64,000 bases of DNA from NCBI GenBank assembly GCA_029262635.1, contig JAJCZA010000002.1, positions 1-64,000 of the forward strand, in the 5' to 3' direction. The position numbers and the translations under genes are program-made. Below the pieces are notes generated by a model. It saw nothing but the letters and a program-made list of their open reading frames with translations. It made no database searches and was not told the DNA's origin. The number at the start of each line of letters is the position of its first letter. The first letter of the stretch is position 1. The stretch comes from Vampirovibrionales bacterium. Lineage in GTDB: Bacteria; Cyanobacteriota; Vampirovibrionia; Vampirovibrionales; Vampirovibrionaceae. This document shows, piece after piece, positions 10,207 through 17,865 of the stretch.

Positions 10207-10380
10207 ATGAAAAAGCGCTACATGGCCTTTAGTTTAATGGTCGTTTTGGGTTTGGTGATTTCTTTTCTCGTTATGTTCACACTATTACCCTTGTTAAATC
10301 TGGAAAACCTTCCGCTTCGGTTGAGTAAGTGGCGTCAACCATCGAGTGGGTGGTCATTGCATTGGGGGCCATCATACTAA
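10207..10380 (+). CDS. Small hypothetical single-span membrane protein
   Basis: A 57-residue frame from ATG 10207, preferred to the upstream in-frame TTG at 10174. It has a basic start (MKKRYMAF) and one strong hydrophobic segment (about residues 8-30), then an amphipathic end rich in Trp and Ser. A CAGGGAG-like element lies about 13 nt upstream. It sits between the flgE terminator and the convergent moeA stop. I do not recognise a family. It could be a real small membrane protein or a remnant. Confidence 0.4.
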   Translation: MKKRYMAFSLMVVLGLVISFLVMFTLLPLLNLENLPLRLSKWRQPSSGWSLHWGPSY

Positions 10381-10385
10381 AATCG

Positions 10386-11615
10386 TTATCGCCAGTGTAA
10401 GGGCTCGATCATGACCGGGTCACCGGGGTTAAGAGTCGTTTGTTCTTCAGGAAAATGAATCAGACAATTGGCTGTCGTTAACCCGCTGAGCATGTGAGAG
10501 GATTGTCCTTGGGTTGAACGAACCGAAGGGGCTTTCTGATCCGCAGTGCAAATGCCCCGAACAAACTCGAGGCGGCCCGCCCGTTTCTTCAAGGGGGTTT
10601 CCAGTTGTGCCGTTGTTTTTTGAATGGAAAAATGAGGAGGGATGCCCATCATGTTAAGTAATGCCGGGCGGATTAACTGATGGAAAGTAACTAGGGCGGA
10701 TACGGGATTGCCAGGAAGTCCAAAAATTAGCTGGTTTTTTCCGCCCTGTTGCTGCCGACCAAAATAAACCGGTTTTCCTGGCTTAATGGCAATGCGCCAA
10801 AAAACCGTTTCAACCCCTTCGGCCTCAACGACTTCTTTTACAAAATCATAATCCCCAACTGAGATGCCGCCTAATGTGATTACCACGTCTTGATCAGCCA
10901 AAGCCAAATTCAACTTTTGACGGGTTTCCGCTTGATCATCCTTGGTATAAAAAACAGGAACCGGATTGATTCCCATTTCATTCAACGCTGCTGTTAACGC
11001 ATAGGAATTCGAGTCATAAATTTGACCCGGTTGAAGAGGACGTCCAGGGGCGATTAGCTCATTCCCAGTGACCAAAAGAGAAACCTTGGGTTTACGGTAA
11101 ACTTTTACTTGGTCAGAGCCCAAATTGGCGAGAAACCCGACAACCGGCGGTGTAATTGTTGTCCCCTGAGCAATAACGGTTTGCCCTTTCTGGAACTCTT
11201 CCCCCTGAAAGCGAATATTTTCATTTATTTTAGCCGGCCGGTGAATTAAAACCCGTCCCTCTTTTTCAGTGCAAAATTCTTTCATTACCACTGCATTAAC
11301 ACCGGGAGGGGTTGGGGCACCGGTAAATAATTTAACCGCTGAATTGCTTGTCAACTCTGTTTCAGAATAGTCACCGGCCTGAATGGTTTCTTTGATGGTG
11401 AGTAGGACGGGCGAGTCTTTGGACGCGTTTTCTATATCTTCACTTTTCACCCCGTAGCCATCCATTGCCGAGTTATTAAAAAAAGGGTGATCATACATCG
11501 CAATAACCGGCTCAGCAATGGTATAGCCCAAGCACTCTTTTAGGGGGCGTTGAATAACATTTAGCGGCTGAGTCTGTTCCAAAATCGCCTGAAGCGCTTC
11601 GTCAAATTGAATCAT
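10386..11615 (-). CDS. moeA: Molybdopterin molybdenumtransferase MoeA
   Basis: 409 residues, the full length of MoeA. It inserts molybdate into adenylylated molybdopterin to give active Moco. Visible signatures are the N-terminal DHPFFNNSAMDGYGVKSEDI, the MoCF-binding motif VITLGGISVGDYDFVKEV and the segment IFGLPGNPVSALVTFHQLI. It is the last gene of the minus-strand Moco cluster, separated from moaCB by a (CTTT)5 repeat. The start ATG has AAAGG about 10 nt upstream, at the inner end of that repeat. Confidence 0.95.
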   Translation of the reverse strand: MIQFDEALQAILEQTQPLNVIQRPLKECLGYTIAEPVIAMYDHPFFNNSAMDGYGVKSEDIENASKDSPVLLTIKETIQAGDYSETELTSNSAVKLFTGAPTPPGVNAVVMKEFCTEKEGRVLIHRPAKINENIRFQGEEFQKGQTVIAQGTTITPPVVGFLANLGSDQVKVYRKPKVSLLVTGNELIAPGRPLQPGQIYDSNSYALTAALNEMGINPVPVFYTKDDQAETRQKLNLALADQDVVITLGGISVGDYDFVKEVVEAEGVETVFWRIAIKPGKPVYFGRQQQGGKNQLIFGLPGNPVSALVTFHQLIRPALLNMMGIPPHFSIQKTTAQLETPLKKRAGRLEFVRGICTADQKAPSVRSTQGQSSHMLSGLTTANCLIHFPEEQTTLNPGDPVMIEPLHWR

Positions 11616-11626
11616 GGTAAGACAAC

Positions 11627-11646
11627 CTTTCTTTCTTTCTTTCTTT
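11627..11646. repeat. (CTTT)5 tetranucleotide repeat between moaCB and moeA
   Basis: Five CTTT units, read as AAAG on the coding strand, fill the gap between the moaCB stop (11645-11647) and moeA. The last unit supplies the AAAGG Shine-Dalgarno of moeA, so a change in copy number would alter the stop-to-SD distance. Confidence 0.8.
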
Positions 11647-12610
11647 ACGATGAAACAGAATCCGTCGTTTGTAATGTTTTCTGTTCAGAGGCGTGTTGTC
11701 CGTCGCCACCCCGGAGGATTTTAAACCCATGGAGCATTGCCGGGAATAGCGCATTCAGAGATTCTTTCACGCCATTTTTAGAACCGGGTAAGTTAATAAT
11801 AAGGCTCTTGCCCCGAAGGCCCACCTGACCCCGCGAGAGCATAGCGTAAGGTGTTCGTTCTTGTCCGTAGTGCCGCATAACCTCTGCCATCCCGGGAACC
11901 TCTTTCTCGATAACCGTCTTCATGGCTTCTGGTGTATTGTCTCTCGGGCTGAGTCCTGTTCCGCCGGTTGATATGATCAAATCCACACCCTCCTTGTCCG
12001 ATAGGTGTTTCAGCGTTTTAACGATACCATCCAAATCATCGGAAATAATTTGATACTGTATCCTCTCAGGAGGAACGCCTGCGGATTTTAACTGTTCCAG
12101 AATCAGTTGTCCTGAAAGGTCACTTTTAGTCCCGGCGCTAACCGAGTCTGAAATCACAACCACCGCCGCGTTTAATCGCTTTCCGATAGTCTGTTTGAAG
12201 TCCGATTTTCCGCCTTTTTTCTCCAGTAATTGAACCCCCGTAATCTCCATGTCCTCATCAAACATTTTTAACATGTCATAAATGGTGAGTGCCGCTACCG
12301 ATGCCGCTGTTAAGGCTTCCATTTCAACGCCGGTTTTATGAATGACTTTGATGGTCACCACAATGTCAATGGCATCCTCACGGAGTTCAAAATCAACGCC
12401 TACATAATCAATAGGGAGGGGGTGACAATAAGGAATAATCTGGCTAGCATTTTTCGCTGCTTGTATGGCCGCAATCTTAGCCACAATCAGCGGATCTCCT
12501 TTGGGGGCTGTACCTTCTCGTATTACTGCAATTAGTTGAGGTGATATATTGAGCGTGGCTTTGGCCGAAGCAATACGCTGATTTTTTGTTTTATCCGAAA
12601 TGTCACGCAT
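11645..12610 (-). CDS. moaCB: Bifunctional Moco protein: MoaC (cPMP synthase) fused to MoaB/MogA-type domain
   Basis: About 321 residues. Residues 1-150 are MoaC, which completes cyclic pyranopterin monophosphate formation (motifs NASQIIPYCHPLPIDYVGVD, KTGVEMEALTAASVAALTIY, DMEITGVQLLEKKGGKSD). Residues 160-310 are a MoaB/MogA domain, which adenylylates molybdopterin (LIISTGGTGLSPRDNTPEA and SLIINLPGSKNGVKESL). This fusion is known in other bacteria. The frame is open from a TTG at 12625, but that codon overlaps the GGGAG Shine-Dalgarno of ATG 12610, so the ATG is chosen. It lies between moaA and moeA. Confidence 0.92.
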   Translation of the reverse strand: MRDISDKTKNQRIASAKATLNISPQLIAVIREGTAPKGDPLIVAKIAAIQAAKNASQIIPYCHPLPIDYVGVDFELREDAIDIVVTIKVIHKTGVEMEALTAASVAALTIYDMLKMFDEDMEITGVQLLEKKGGKSDFKQTIGKRLNAAVVVISDSVSAGTKSDLSGQLILEQLKSAGVPPERIQYQIISDDLDGIVKTLKHLSDKEGVDLIISTGGTGLSPRDNTPEAMKTVIEKEVPGMAEVMRHYGQERTPYAMLSRGQVGLRGKSLIINLPGSKNGVKESLNALFPAMLHGFKILRGGDGQHASEQKTLQTTDSVSS

Positions 12611-12648
12611 TTTTTGATCTCCCAATCTCTTTTTAGGGCTGTATTACG

Positions 12649-13641
12649 TTAACCGCCAATGGTAATCATAGGACGATTATCCACTTTTTCCAACACGCCC
12701 ATGGGCTCATGAGCTTCTTGCTTTAAAAGAACCGCCTGTTGAATTAGCCCGATAATCTCTTCATCCGAAGCACCGTCTCGCAAAGGCTCTTTCAGGGAAA
12801 TTTCCGAGGAATGAAACAAACAGGATTTAACATGCCCATCCGCAGTGAGGCGAAGTCGGTTGCAGGTTCCGCAAAAACTATCGGACATGGAGGAAATAAA
12901 ACTAACGGTTCCGGTATGCCCGACGAGTGCATAATCCTTAGCGACGGCCGAAGGTTCTGACTGAATGGCTTCCAGTGGGTAATGCGTCTCAATTTGTTCT
13001 TTTATTTCTCGATAAGGAATCATACGGCCTTGCGCCCATTTGTTATTTTTAAAGGGCATATATTCGATAAATCGAACGTTCAGGGGTTTGTCTTTCACAA
13101 AATCGACAAAGTTTAGAATTTCATCTTCGTTGATACCAGCAATGACCACCACATTAATTTTAATAAAGTCAAAGCCGGTGTCGAGGGCCGTGTTAATGCC
13201 CGCCATCACTTGGTCAAACTGATTGCGTTTGGAGATGTTGACAAATTTTTCTTGGTTTAATGTGTCCAGACTAATGTTAACGCCATTTAATCCCACGGTT
13301 TTCAAGGTTTTTGCGTACTCTTCCAATAAGATACCATTGGATGTCATGGCAATGAGTTGAAGCGTGTTGAGTTCTTTAAGTTGCTGGATAAAAGAGGGTA
13401 AATCCTTACGAACGAGTGGTTCTCCGCCTGTAATCCGTATTTTATTAACGCCGAGTCGAGTAAAAATTCGGGCTATTTTGATTAATTCTTCGTAGGTCAA
13501 CAATTCGTGATGAGGACTGAACGGCATATCTTCATGGGGCATACAGTATAAGCATCTTAAATTGCACCGATCCGTGACAGAAATACGGAGGTAGCTGTGA
13601 GTTCGCCCAAAACGATCCGTTAACACATGAGAGATACTCAT
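12649..13641 (-). CDS. moaA: GTP 3',8-cyclase MoaA (radical SAM)
   Basis: 330 residues. It catalyses the first Moco step, radical rearrangement of GTP, with MoaC acting next. The N-terminal radical-SAM cluster is in VTDRCNLRCLYCMP and the SAM-binding glycines in RITGGEPLVRKDLP. The C-terminal second cluster is seen in FCGTCNRLRLTADGHVKSCL. It ends in two glycines (TIGG), as MoaA does. The ATG overlaps the stop of the upstream moaE-moeB gene by 4 nt, pointing to translational coupling. Confidence 0.96.
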   Translation of the reverse strand: MSISHVLTDRFGRTHSYLRISVTDRCNLRCLYCMPHEDMPFSPHHELLTYEELIKIARIFTRLGVNKIRITGGEPLVRKDLPSFIQQLKELNTLQLIAMTSNGILLEEYAKTLKTVGLNGVNISLDTLNQEKFVNISKRNQFDQVMAGINTALDTGFDFIKINVVVIAGINEDEILNFVDFVKDKPLNVRFIEYMPFKNNKWAQGRMIPYREIKEQIETHYPLEAIQSEPSAVAKDYALVGHTGTVSFISSMSDSFCGTCNRLRLTADGHVKSCLFHSSEISLKEPLRDGASDEEIIGLIQQAVLLKQEAHEPMGVLEKVDNRPMITIGG

Positions 13642-15191
13642 AAAGCGAATTGTCCTTTTTTATTTTCCCTAAGCGTCTTTTTCAGCTTAAGAACCGCTGA
13701 GTGGCCTTCAAAGACACTGAATACGTTGTTGACTCCCTGCATTCGAAGTGTTTTCACCATGGCTGAACTCCGAAAGCCCTGATGACAAAACAGAAAATAA
13801 TTTGTTTCTTTAGAGAATGCTTCCTTAGAAGGGTATTCTGCTTGGTGCCGAAGGTCTACCCATTCATAAGGAAAAAAGGTTTGATGAAACGCTTCAGCAG
13901 AAAACGTGGAGAGATCAATGTTAAACGGCTCGTGAGGCTGAGGTGTTTTTGCATAGTGGGAAGGGTCAATTCGGGTGATTGTTGGCGAGGCGCTACATAA
14001 AGGGCAATCTTCATTTTTTTGACGCTGAATCGGCAGGGTTTGGTAGGTCAGTAAGTCCATTAAAAGCATTTGATGGGATAAAGGCGACGGGAGCCCCACA
14101 ATGTGCTTTACGGTTTCCAGGGCTTGTAGGGTGCCTAGCACTCCTGGAACGCCTCCTAAAACGCCCACTTCGGCGCAGGTCCCAACACATTGCTCATCGG
14201 GAATTTCAGGCCAATGGCACCGGAGACAGGCCGTTTTCTGATGGGGGTGCCATAGCTGGAGCTGGCCTTCGTATTGGTAAATACTCGCTTGAATTAGGGG
14301 CTTTTTCAAGAGAACCGCCGTATCGTTAATCAGGAATTTGGTGTTGAAATTGTCCGTACAATCCAGAATCCAATCATATTGACTCAACAAAGCTTCTGCA
14401 TTTTGAGGCGATAGGGCATAAGCGTAATCAAGGACTCGAATAAAAGGATTCAAGGCCCGCAATTTTCGAGCCGCAAGCTCCGCTTTGGGTTGACCTATAT
14501 CGTTAGCTTCATAAAGGGTTTGCCGATGTAAGTTATTTATTTGAAGGCGATCAGGGTCGCAAATTCCAAGGGTTCCAACACCGGCACCTGCTAAATAGAG
14601 CAAGGCCGGACACCCCAGTCCACCGGCACCAATAACGAGTACACGGCTATTGCTTAATCTCTTTTGCCCCGACTCCCCCACCTCTGGAAGTAGGACTTGT
14701 CGGGAATAATAGTCTTCTTTGGCTTCACGCTCTGAAGCCATGGTCTCAGGCGAGTGATGGATATGCCTTGAGCAGGCTTGGCAATTCACCCACTCGGCTG
14801 TACCGTCGGCATAATACTCCTTTTTCCAGATGGGGAGGCGTATTTTAACTTCATCAATAATATAACGACATGCCTGAAATGCCTCTTCTCGATGGGCGGA
14901 CGTAACGCCGACCCAAACTGCCATCTCACCAATGGCTAATGGTCCTACTCGATGAATGCATTCAGCTTTTTTAATTTGGAACCGATTGAGAGCCTCCTGA
15001 ATAATTTGTTCGCCTTCTTTTTGGGCTAAGGACGCAAACGCTTCGTAAGCCAGTTTTTCCACGGGCTTTCCATCGTTATGGTTTCTGACCCATCCCTCAA
15101 AACTAACATAAGCGCCTGCTTCTGGGTGTGCTAGCTTTTCCCGGAGTGGGCTTATTTCCGTTTCAATCGCTGTTGAGATAATGCCAAACAC
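13638..15191 (-). CDS. moaE-moeB: MoaE-MoeB-rhodanese triple fusion (molybdopterin synthase large subunit plus MoaD activation)
   Basis: 517 residues from GTG 15191, chosen because AGGAGGG sits 5 nt upstream and it avoids overlap with moaD; the frame is open to 15227. Residues 1-140 are MoaE (AYVSFEGWVRNHNDG, KIRLPIWKKEYYADGTAEW). Residues 155-400 are a MoeB/ThiF adenylyltransferase (VLVIGAGGLGCPALLYLAGA, DCTDNFNTKFLINDT, zinc pairs CLRC and CPLC). Residues 420-517 are a rhodanese domain with catalytic loop CHQGFRS. The MoeB-rhodanese half resembles MOCS3/Uba4, which adenylates and sulfurates the MoaD C-terminus. Fusion to MoaE puts carrier activation and molybdopterin synthase on one chain. 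Confidence 0.9.
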   Translation of the reverse strand: MFGIISTAIETEISPLREKLAHPEAGAYVSFEGWVRNHNDGKPVEKLAYEAFASLAQKEGEQIIQEALNRFQIKKAECIHRVGPLAIGEMAVWVGVTSAHREEAFQACRYIIDEVKIRLPIWKKEYYADGTAEWVNCQACSRHIHHSPETMASEREAKEDYYSRQVLLPEVGESGQKRLSNSRVLVIGAGGLGCPALLYLAGAGVGTLGICDPDRLQINNLHRQTLYEANDIGQPKAELAARKLRALNPFIRVLDYAYALSPQNAEALLSQYDWILDCTDNFNTKFLINDTAVLLKKPLIQASIYQYEGQLQLWHPHQKTACLRCHWPEIPDEQCVGTCAEVGVLGGVPGVLGTLQALETVKHIVGLPSPLSHQMLLMDLLTYQTLPIQRQKNEDCPLCSASPTITRIDPSHYAKTPQPHEPFNIDLSTFSAEAFHQTFFPYEWVDLRHQAEYPSKEAFSKETNYFLFCHQGFRSSAMVKTLRMQGVNNVFSVFEGHSAVLKLKKTLRENKKGQFAL

Positions 15192-15192
15192 A

Positions 15193-15486
15193 TTACCCTC
15201 CTGCGACCGGCGGGATAAAAACAACATGGTCCTTGTTTTTTAGTGGGTTACTCATGGAAGAAAAATTTTGATTGATGGCTACCTGAAGCTGTTCGACGGG
15301 CAAATGAAACCCATGCCTTTCTTGCAATTCTTGATAGAGCTGTTCAGGCGTTGCTGCCGATGTTTGTAATGTCTCATCGCTTCTTCCGCGCTGTTCCCGA
15401 AGCACCGCAAAATATTGGATCTGGATTTCGGTCGTTTGTTTTTCCATTATGGGTTCTGATAAAGACTCTTGAAATGAGATTGGCAT
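15193..15486 (-). CDS. moaD: Molybdopterin synthase sulfur carrier subunit MoaD
   Basis: A ubiquitin-fold protein ending in VVFIPPVAGG; the terminal Gly-Gly is thiocarboxylated and gives sulfur to the pterin. It has the family's IQYFAVLREQRG strand. The frame is 97 residues; MoaD is usually about 80, so the ATG at 15447 (MEKQTTEIQIQYFAVL) is a good alternative start. It is first in the moaD-moaE/moeB-moaA-moaCB-moeA run. Its stop is 1 nt from the next GTG, so the partners are translationally coupled. Confidence 0.92.
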   Translation of the reverse strand: MPISFQESLSEPIMEKQTTEIQIQYFAVLREQRGRSDETLQTSAATPEQLYQELQERHGFHLPVEQLQVAINQNFSSMSNPLKNKDHVVFIPPVAGG

Positions 15487-15591
15487 TGCGTTAAAAACCC
15501 CATCGGATGATTTTATTCTTTTTCTAGGTCGATTCTATTTTGTATTATTACATAAGGATAAAGTGCAAAGAAAGGTTAGAGAAATGAGAGA

Positions 15592-15627
15592 AATTAGGAA
15601 AATTAGGAAAATTAGGAAAATTAGAAA
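15592..15627. repeat. 9-bp microsatellite (AATTAGGAA)4 upstream of moaD
   Basis: Three exact copies and one variant (AATTAGAAA) in tandem, between mobA and moaD. It lies where the promoter or leader of the moaD operon would be. Confidence 0.8.
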
Positions 15628-15666
15628 GAAAGAGAAATGAGAACCTCGTTTTAGCTCATTGTGGCT

Positions 15667-16248
15667 TCATTTTAAGTTTTCTTCAAGATAATGGTCTGGT
15701 GTATTGATATTAAGCAATGATTGAGAGGCGGTCGGTTGAAGGAGAACAGGGTTTAATGATTGAAGGATCTTAACCAGAGCATACGCTTTAGAGGCATATG
15801 CTTTTCTCATCATCGGATAAGCGGAGGGTTCGTATAGAGCGCAAAGGGGCTCTGGAAAAGATTGGGCATCCAATCGAAATGCTGTTGCATGACGTGTTTT
15901 GTTCCGGTGGCAGATCAGTTGACGGATAACTAGCGAATCAACCCGAGGCATGTCGCAGGCTAACACGAGCCAGGCGGCATCAGGCTGATACTCAAAAGCG
16001 GATAAAATACCGGCTAGCGCACCACAGTCTTTATATTGGTCAATAATAAGGGGAAGGCCAGAATAGTGAGGAAGATCCCTTTGTTCTTTTCGGCAGGAAA
16101 TAAACACTTTTGCGCAGAATGGAACAAGCTGCTTAAGGGCAAACTGTATTTGCGCTTCACCATGATAGTTCAGTAAGCCTTTATCTTTCTTCATACGGGA
16201 ACTGGCTCCGCCTGAAAGAACGACACCATATAATAAACGTTTTTCCAC
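15667..16248 (-). CDS. mobA: Molybdenum cofactor guanylyltransferase MobA
   Basis: 193 residues. It transfers GMP from GTP to Moco, giving the bis-MGD cofactor used by DMSO-reductase-family enzymes such as NarG. The nucleotidyltransferase signature is VVLSGGASSRMKKDKGLL. The acidic metal-binding motif is LVLACDMPRV. The segment IDQYKDCGALAGILSAF matches the family. The start is GTG 16248. It faces away from the regulator gene and leads into the moa cluster, so all nearby Moco genes serve the nitrate reductase. Confidence 0.93.
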   Translation of the reverse strand: MEKRLLYGVVLSGGASSRMKKDKGLLNYHGEAQIQFALKQLVPFCAKVFISCRKEQRDLPHYSGLPLIIDQYKDCGALAGILSAFEYQPDAAWLVLACDMPRVDSLVIRQLICHRNKTRHATAFRLDAQSFPEPLCALYEPSAYPMMRKAYASKAYALVKILQSLNPVLLQPTASQSLLNINTPDHYLEENLK

Positions 16249-16337
16249 TATAAAAAAGAGGGCCTTTCCTTTTAAACGCTCTGAACCTATTTATACTGCC
16301 CTAAAAAGTACACTGCTGGCAAGGAGCGACATAAAAA

Positions 16338-16370
16338 CGCTCGGCAACACCTTCACTTGGTTGCCGAGCG
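16338..16370 (-). terminator. Strong bidirectional hairpin terminator after the 38-codon gene
   Basis: An 11-bp perfect stem (CGCTCGGCAAC and GTTGCCGAGCG), 11-nt loop, with A5 on one side and T4 on the other. On the minus strand it lies about 90 nt beyond the stop of the small gene at 16461-16577 and insulates that gene from mobA. Confidence 0.85.
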
Positions 16371-16460
16371 TTTTGGTTATTTACCACAATCCGATTATTT
16401 CATTCGTCTTAAACTTTATTGGCTCTATTTAACTCAATGTAAGAATGGGGTTCGCTTACG

Positions 16461-16577
16461 TTAAGAAATTATGCTATTTGTAACAATGAAAATCGCTAGA
16501 ATCGAAATAACAGCCATTTCAATGGCAACTTCAAGCAAATAAGGGTGCTCAAAAGTCTTCTTCTCTACACTACTCAT
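16461..16577 (-). CDS. 38-residue single-span membrane peptide, unknown function
   Basis: A short gene with a near-perfect Shine-Dalgarno, GGAGGTG (16590-16584), 6 nt before ATG 16577; a second ATG at 16580 is adjacent. The peptide begins MSSVEKKTFEHPYLLEVA, has a strongly hydrophobic span (MAVISILAIFIVTN) and stops with TAA at 16461. A strong terminator follows and a TATAAT-like box precedes it, so it looks like a complete transcription unit. It lies between mobA and the CRP/FNR-family gene. I know no family for it. It could be a small regulator of a membrane complex or a toxin-like peptide. Confidence 0.65.
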   Translation of the reverse strand: MSSVEKKTFEHPYLLEVAIEMAVISILAIFIVTNSIIS

Positions 16578-16580
16578 CAT

Positions 16581-16935
16581 ATTCACCTCCGTCAATCTGC
16601 CCACACTAACTCTGGGCTCTCTGTACTCACTCTTTTTCTTTATATTATATTAATAATTTACTTACCAAGGAAATCGTATAGTATACCCACTACCATAAGT
16701 ATACCATTACAGCCACTTCAGTCTATTCCCTAAACAGCTAGTCTTTAAACTTAGCTATTTGGCTAATAAACAATCAATTGAAGATGCTATTGTCAATAGA
16801 ATTTAGTGCCTACTTAGTTAATTTGGATATAAATAAGATACAATAAAAGAATTTTTAAAAATAATGCTCAATAAAAGCAAGCAAACGTTAAAAATCTTAA
16901 ATAAATTAAATAAAAAGGTTAAATAAGGTAAGGAG
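16581..16935 (-). promoter_or_regulatory. AT-rich divergent control region with a TATAAT box and two AGTATACC repeats
   Basis: This 355-bp gap separates the 38-codon gene from the regulator gene. On the minus strand TATAAT lies at 16649-16644, about 60 nt before the small gene, with a weak -35 (TTCCTT). Two direct repeats AGTATACC at 16680-16687 and 16698-16705, 18 bp apart, are centred near -55 of that promoter, a place where activators bind. The rest, up to 16935, is very AT-rich and shows no gene. Confidence 0.4.
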
Positions 16936-16947
16936 TTGAAAGAAACG

Positions 16948-17652
16948 GTGAGTACGATAGAACGGATTCAAACAACCTTGTCCGCACATTACTATTTTCA
17001 TACGGTTGATATTAAGGAAATTGAGGAAATTGCCTCGTTTACCCATTTGACCTCCTTTAAAGAAGGGGAGTCTATTTTTATGGAGGGCGATCCGTCTAAA
17101 TCCTTTTTTATTGTTCAGGAAGGGCAGGTTCAAGTTTATAAAATGTCGCCAAAAGGCAGGCAGGTCATTCTTCGCTTGTTTAACCCGGGAGAATCTTTTG
17201 CTGAAATCCCTTTTTGGCAAGGCGCCCCATTCTACCCTGCCAATGCTGTCTGCTTAGAAGACACGATACTACTGATGATTGAAGGCAAGCGGTTTAAACA
17301 ATTTGTTACCAATCGTCCGAAGGTACTCATGGCCATGTTGTCTGGATTTTCAGAGCACCTTCGAGAATTAAGCGATCGAATTGAAGATTTGGCATTGCGA
17401 AACGTTGACTCCAAACTGGCCAAGTACCTGCTTTCTTATCAGGAAAGCTTTTTAGAGGAAGGTCGCGGGTCAAAAGATATTGAAATTCAGGTTCAAAAGA
17501 AAATTCTGGCTTCTATTTTAGGAACCATACCGGAAACGCTGTCTCGAAGTTTTAAAAAACTGGCAGAGCAAGGGATTATTTCCATCGAAAAGCGTTCTGT
17601 CAAAATACTTAATCCAAAAGCACTGGAAAATAGGGCGGAATTAGAGGACTAA
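16948..17652 (+). CDS. CRP/FNR-family transcriptional regulator (nitrate/NO-responsive by context)
   Basis: A cyclic-nucleotide-like sensor domain (residues 20-140; FKEGESIFMEGDPSKSFFIV, GRQVILRLFNPGESFAE) is followed by a winged helix (ILASILGTIPETLSRSFKKL). It lacks the N-terminal cysteine cluster of FNR, so oxygen sensing by Fe-S is unlikely. It resembles DNR/NnrR-type regulators, which sense NO through haem, but that is inference. TTG 16936 is also in frame but abuts AGGAG at 16931-16935, so GTG 16948 with a 12-nt spacer is preferred. A TTGAC-N4-GTCAA palindrome follows 21 bp after its stop, upstream of the respiratory operon. Confidence 0.85.
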   Translation: MSTIERIQTTLSAHYYFHTVDIKEIEEIASFTHLTSFKEGESIFMEGDPSKSFFIVQEGQVQVYKMSPKGRQVILRLFNPGESFAEIPFWQGAPFYPANAVCLEDTILLMIEGKRFKQFVTNRPKVLMAMLSGFSEHLRELSDRIEDLALRNVDSKLAKYLLSYQESFLEEGRGSKDIEIQVQKKILASILGTIPETLSRSFKKLAEQGIISIEKRSVKILNPKALENRAELED

Positions 17653-17673
17653 TCGAGCGTGTTTTCATTCTTC

Positions 17674-17722
17674 TTGACTTAAGTCAAGTCTCGTCACAGT
17701 CGTTTGAATCATAATAAAAAAA
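17674..17722 (+). promoter_or_regulatory. FNR/DNR-type operator and class II promoter of the nitrate-respiration operon
   Basis: TTGACTTAAGTCAA at 17674-17687 is a perfect 14-bp palindrome (16 bp with flanking C and G) and fits the FNR/DNR family consensus TTGAN6TCAA. The -10-like hexamer CATAAT is at 17710-17715. That puts the predicted start near 17722 and the palindrome centre at -41.5, the classical activating position. The predicted leader to the Rieske gene is about 270 nt. Confidence 0.7.
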
Positions 17723-17766
17723 AGTGTGTAAAGTCGCTCTCAGATTACAAGCAAAGGTAAGAAAAC

Positions 17767-17865
17767 ATGAAGAGAGTCAAGAAAGAGAAAGGCAAGAATA
17801 CAAAGAGTCGAATGAAAAGCCCTGTTCTCTTTTTTCTGTTAGGATTGGATTGCCCGTCTGGGTAG
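17767..17865 (+). CDS. Possible 32-codon leader peptide in the respiratory-operon leader
   Basis: ATG 17767 with AAAGG about 9 nt upstream opens a frame reading MKRVKKEKGKNTKSRMKS, then a hydrophobic stretch (PVLFFLLGLDCPSG) and TAG. It lies wholly within the predicted leader. The basic-then-hydrophobic pattern could be a small membrane peptide or chance. No conserved family is recognised. Confidence 0.25.
   Translation: MKRVKKEKGKNTKSRMKSPVLFFLLGLDCPSG

Noticed and set aside
15487-15666. Moco riboswitch before moaD
   Set aside because: The 180-nt region is AT-rich with a 9-bp repeat and no multi-stem structure like the known Moco RNA motif.
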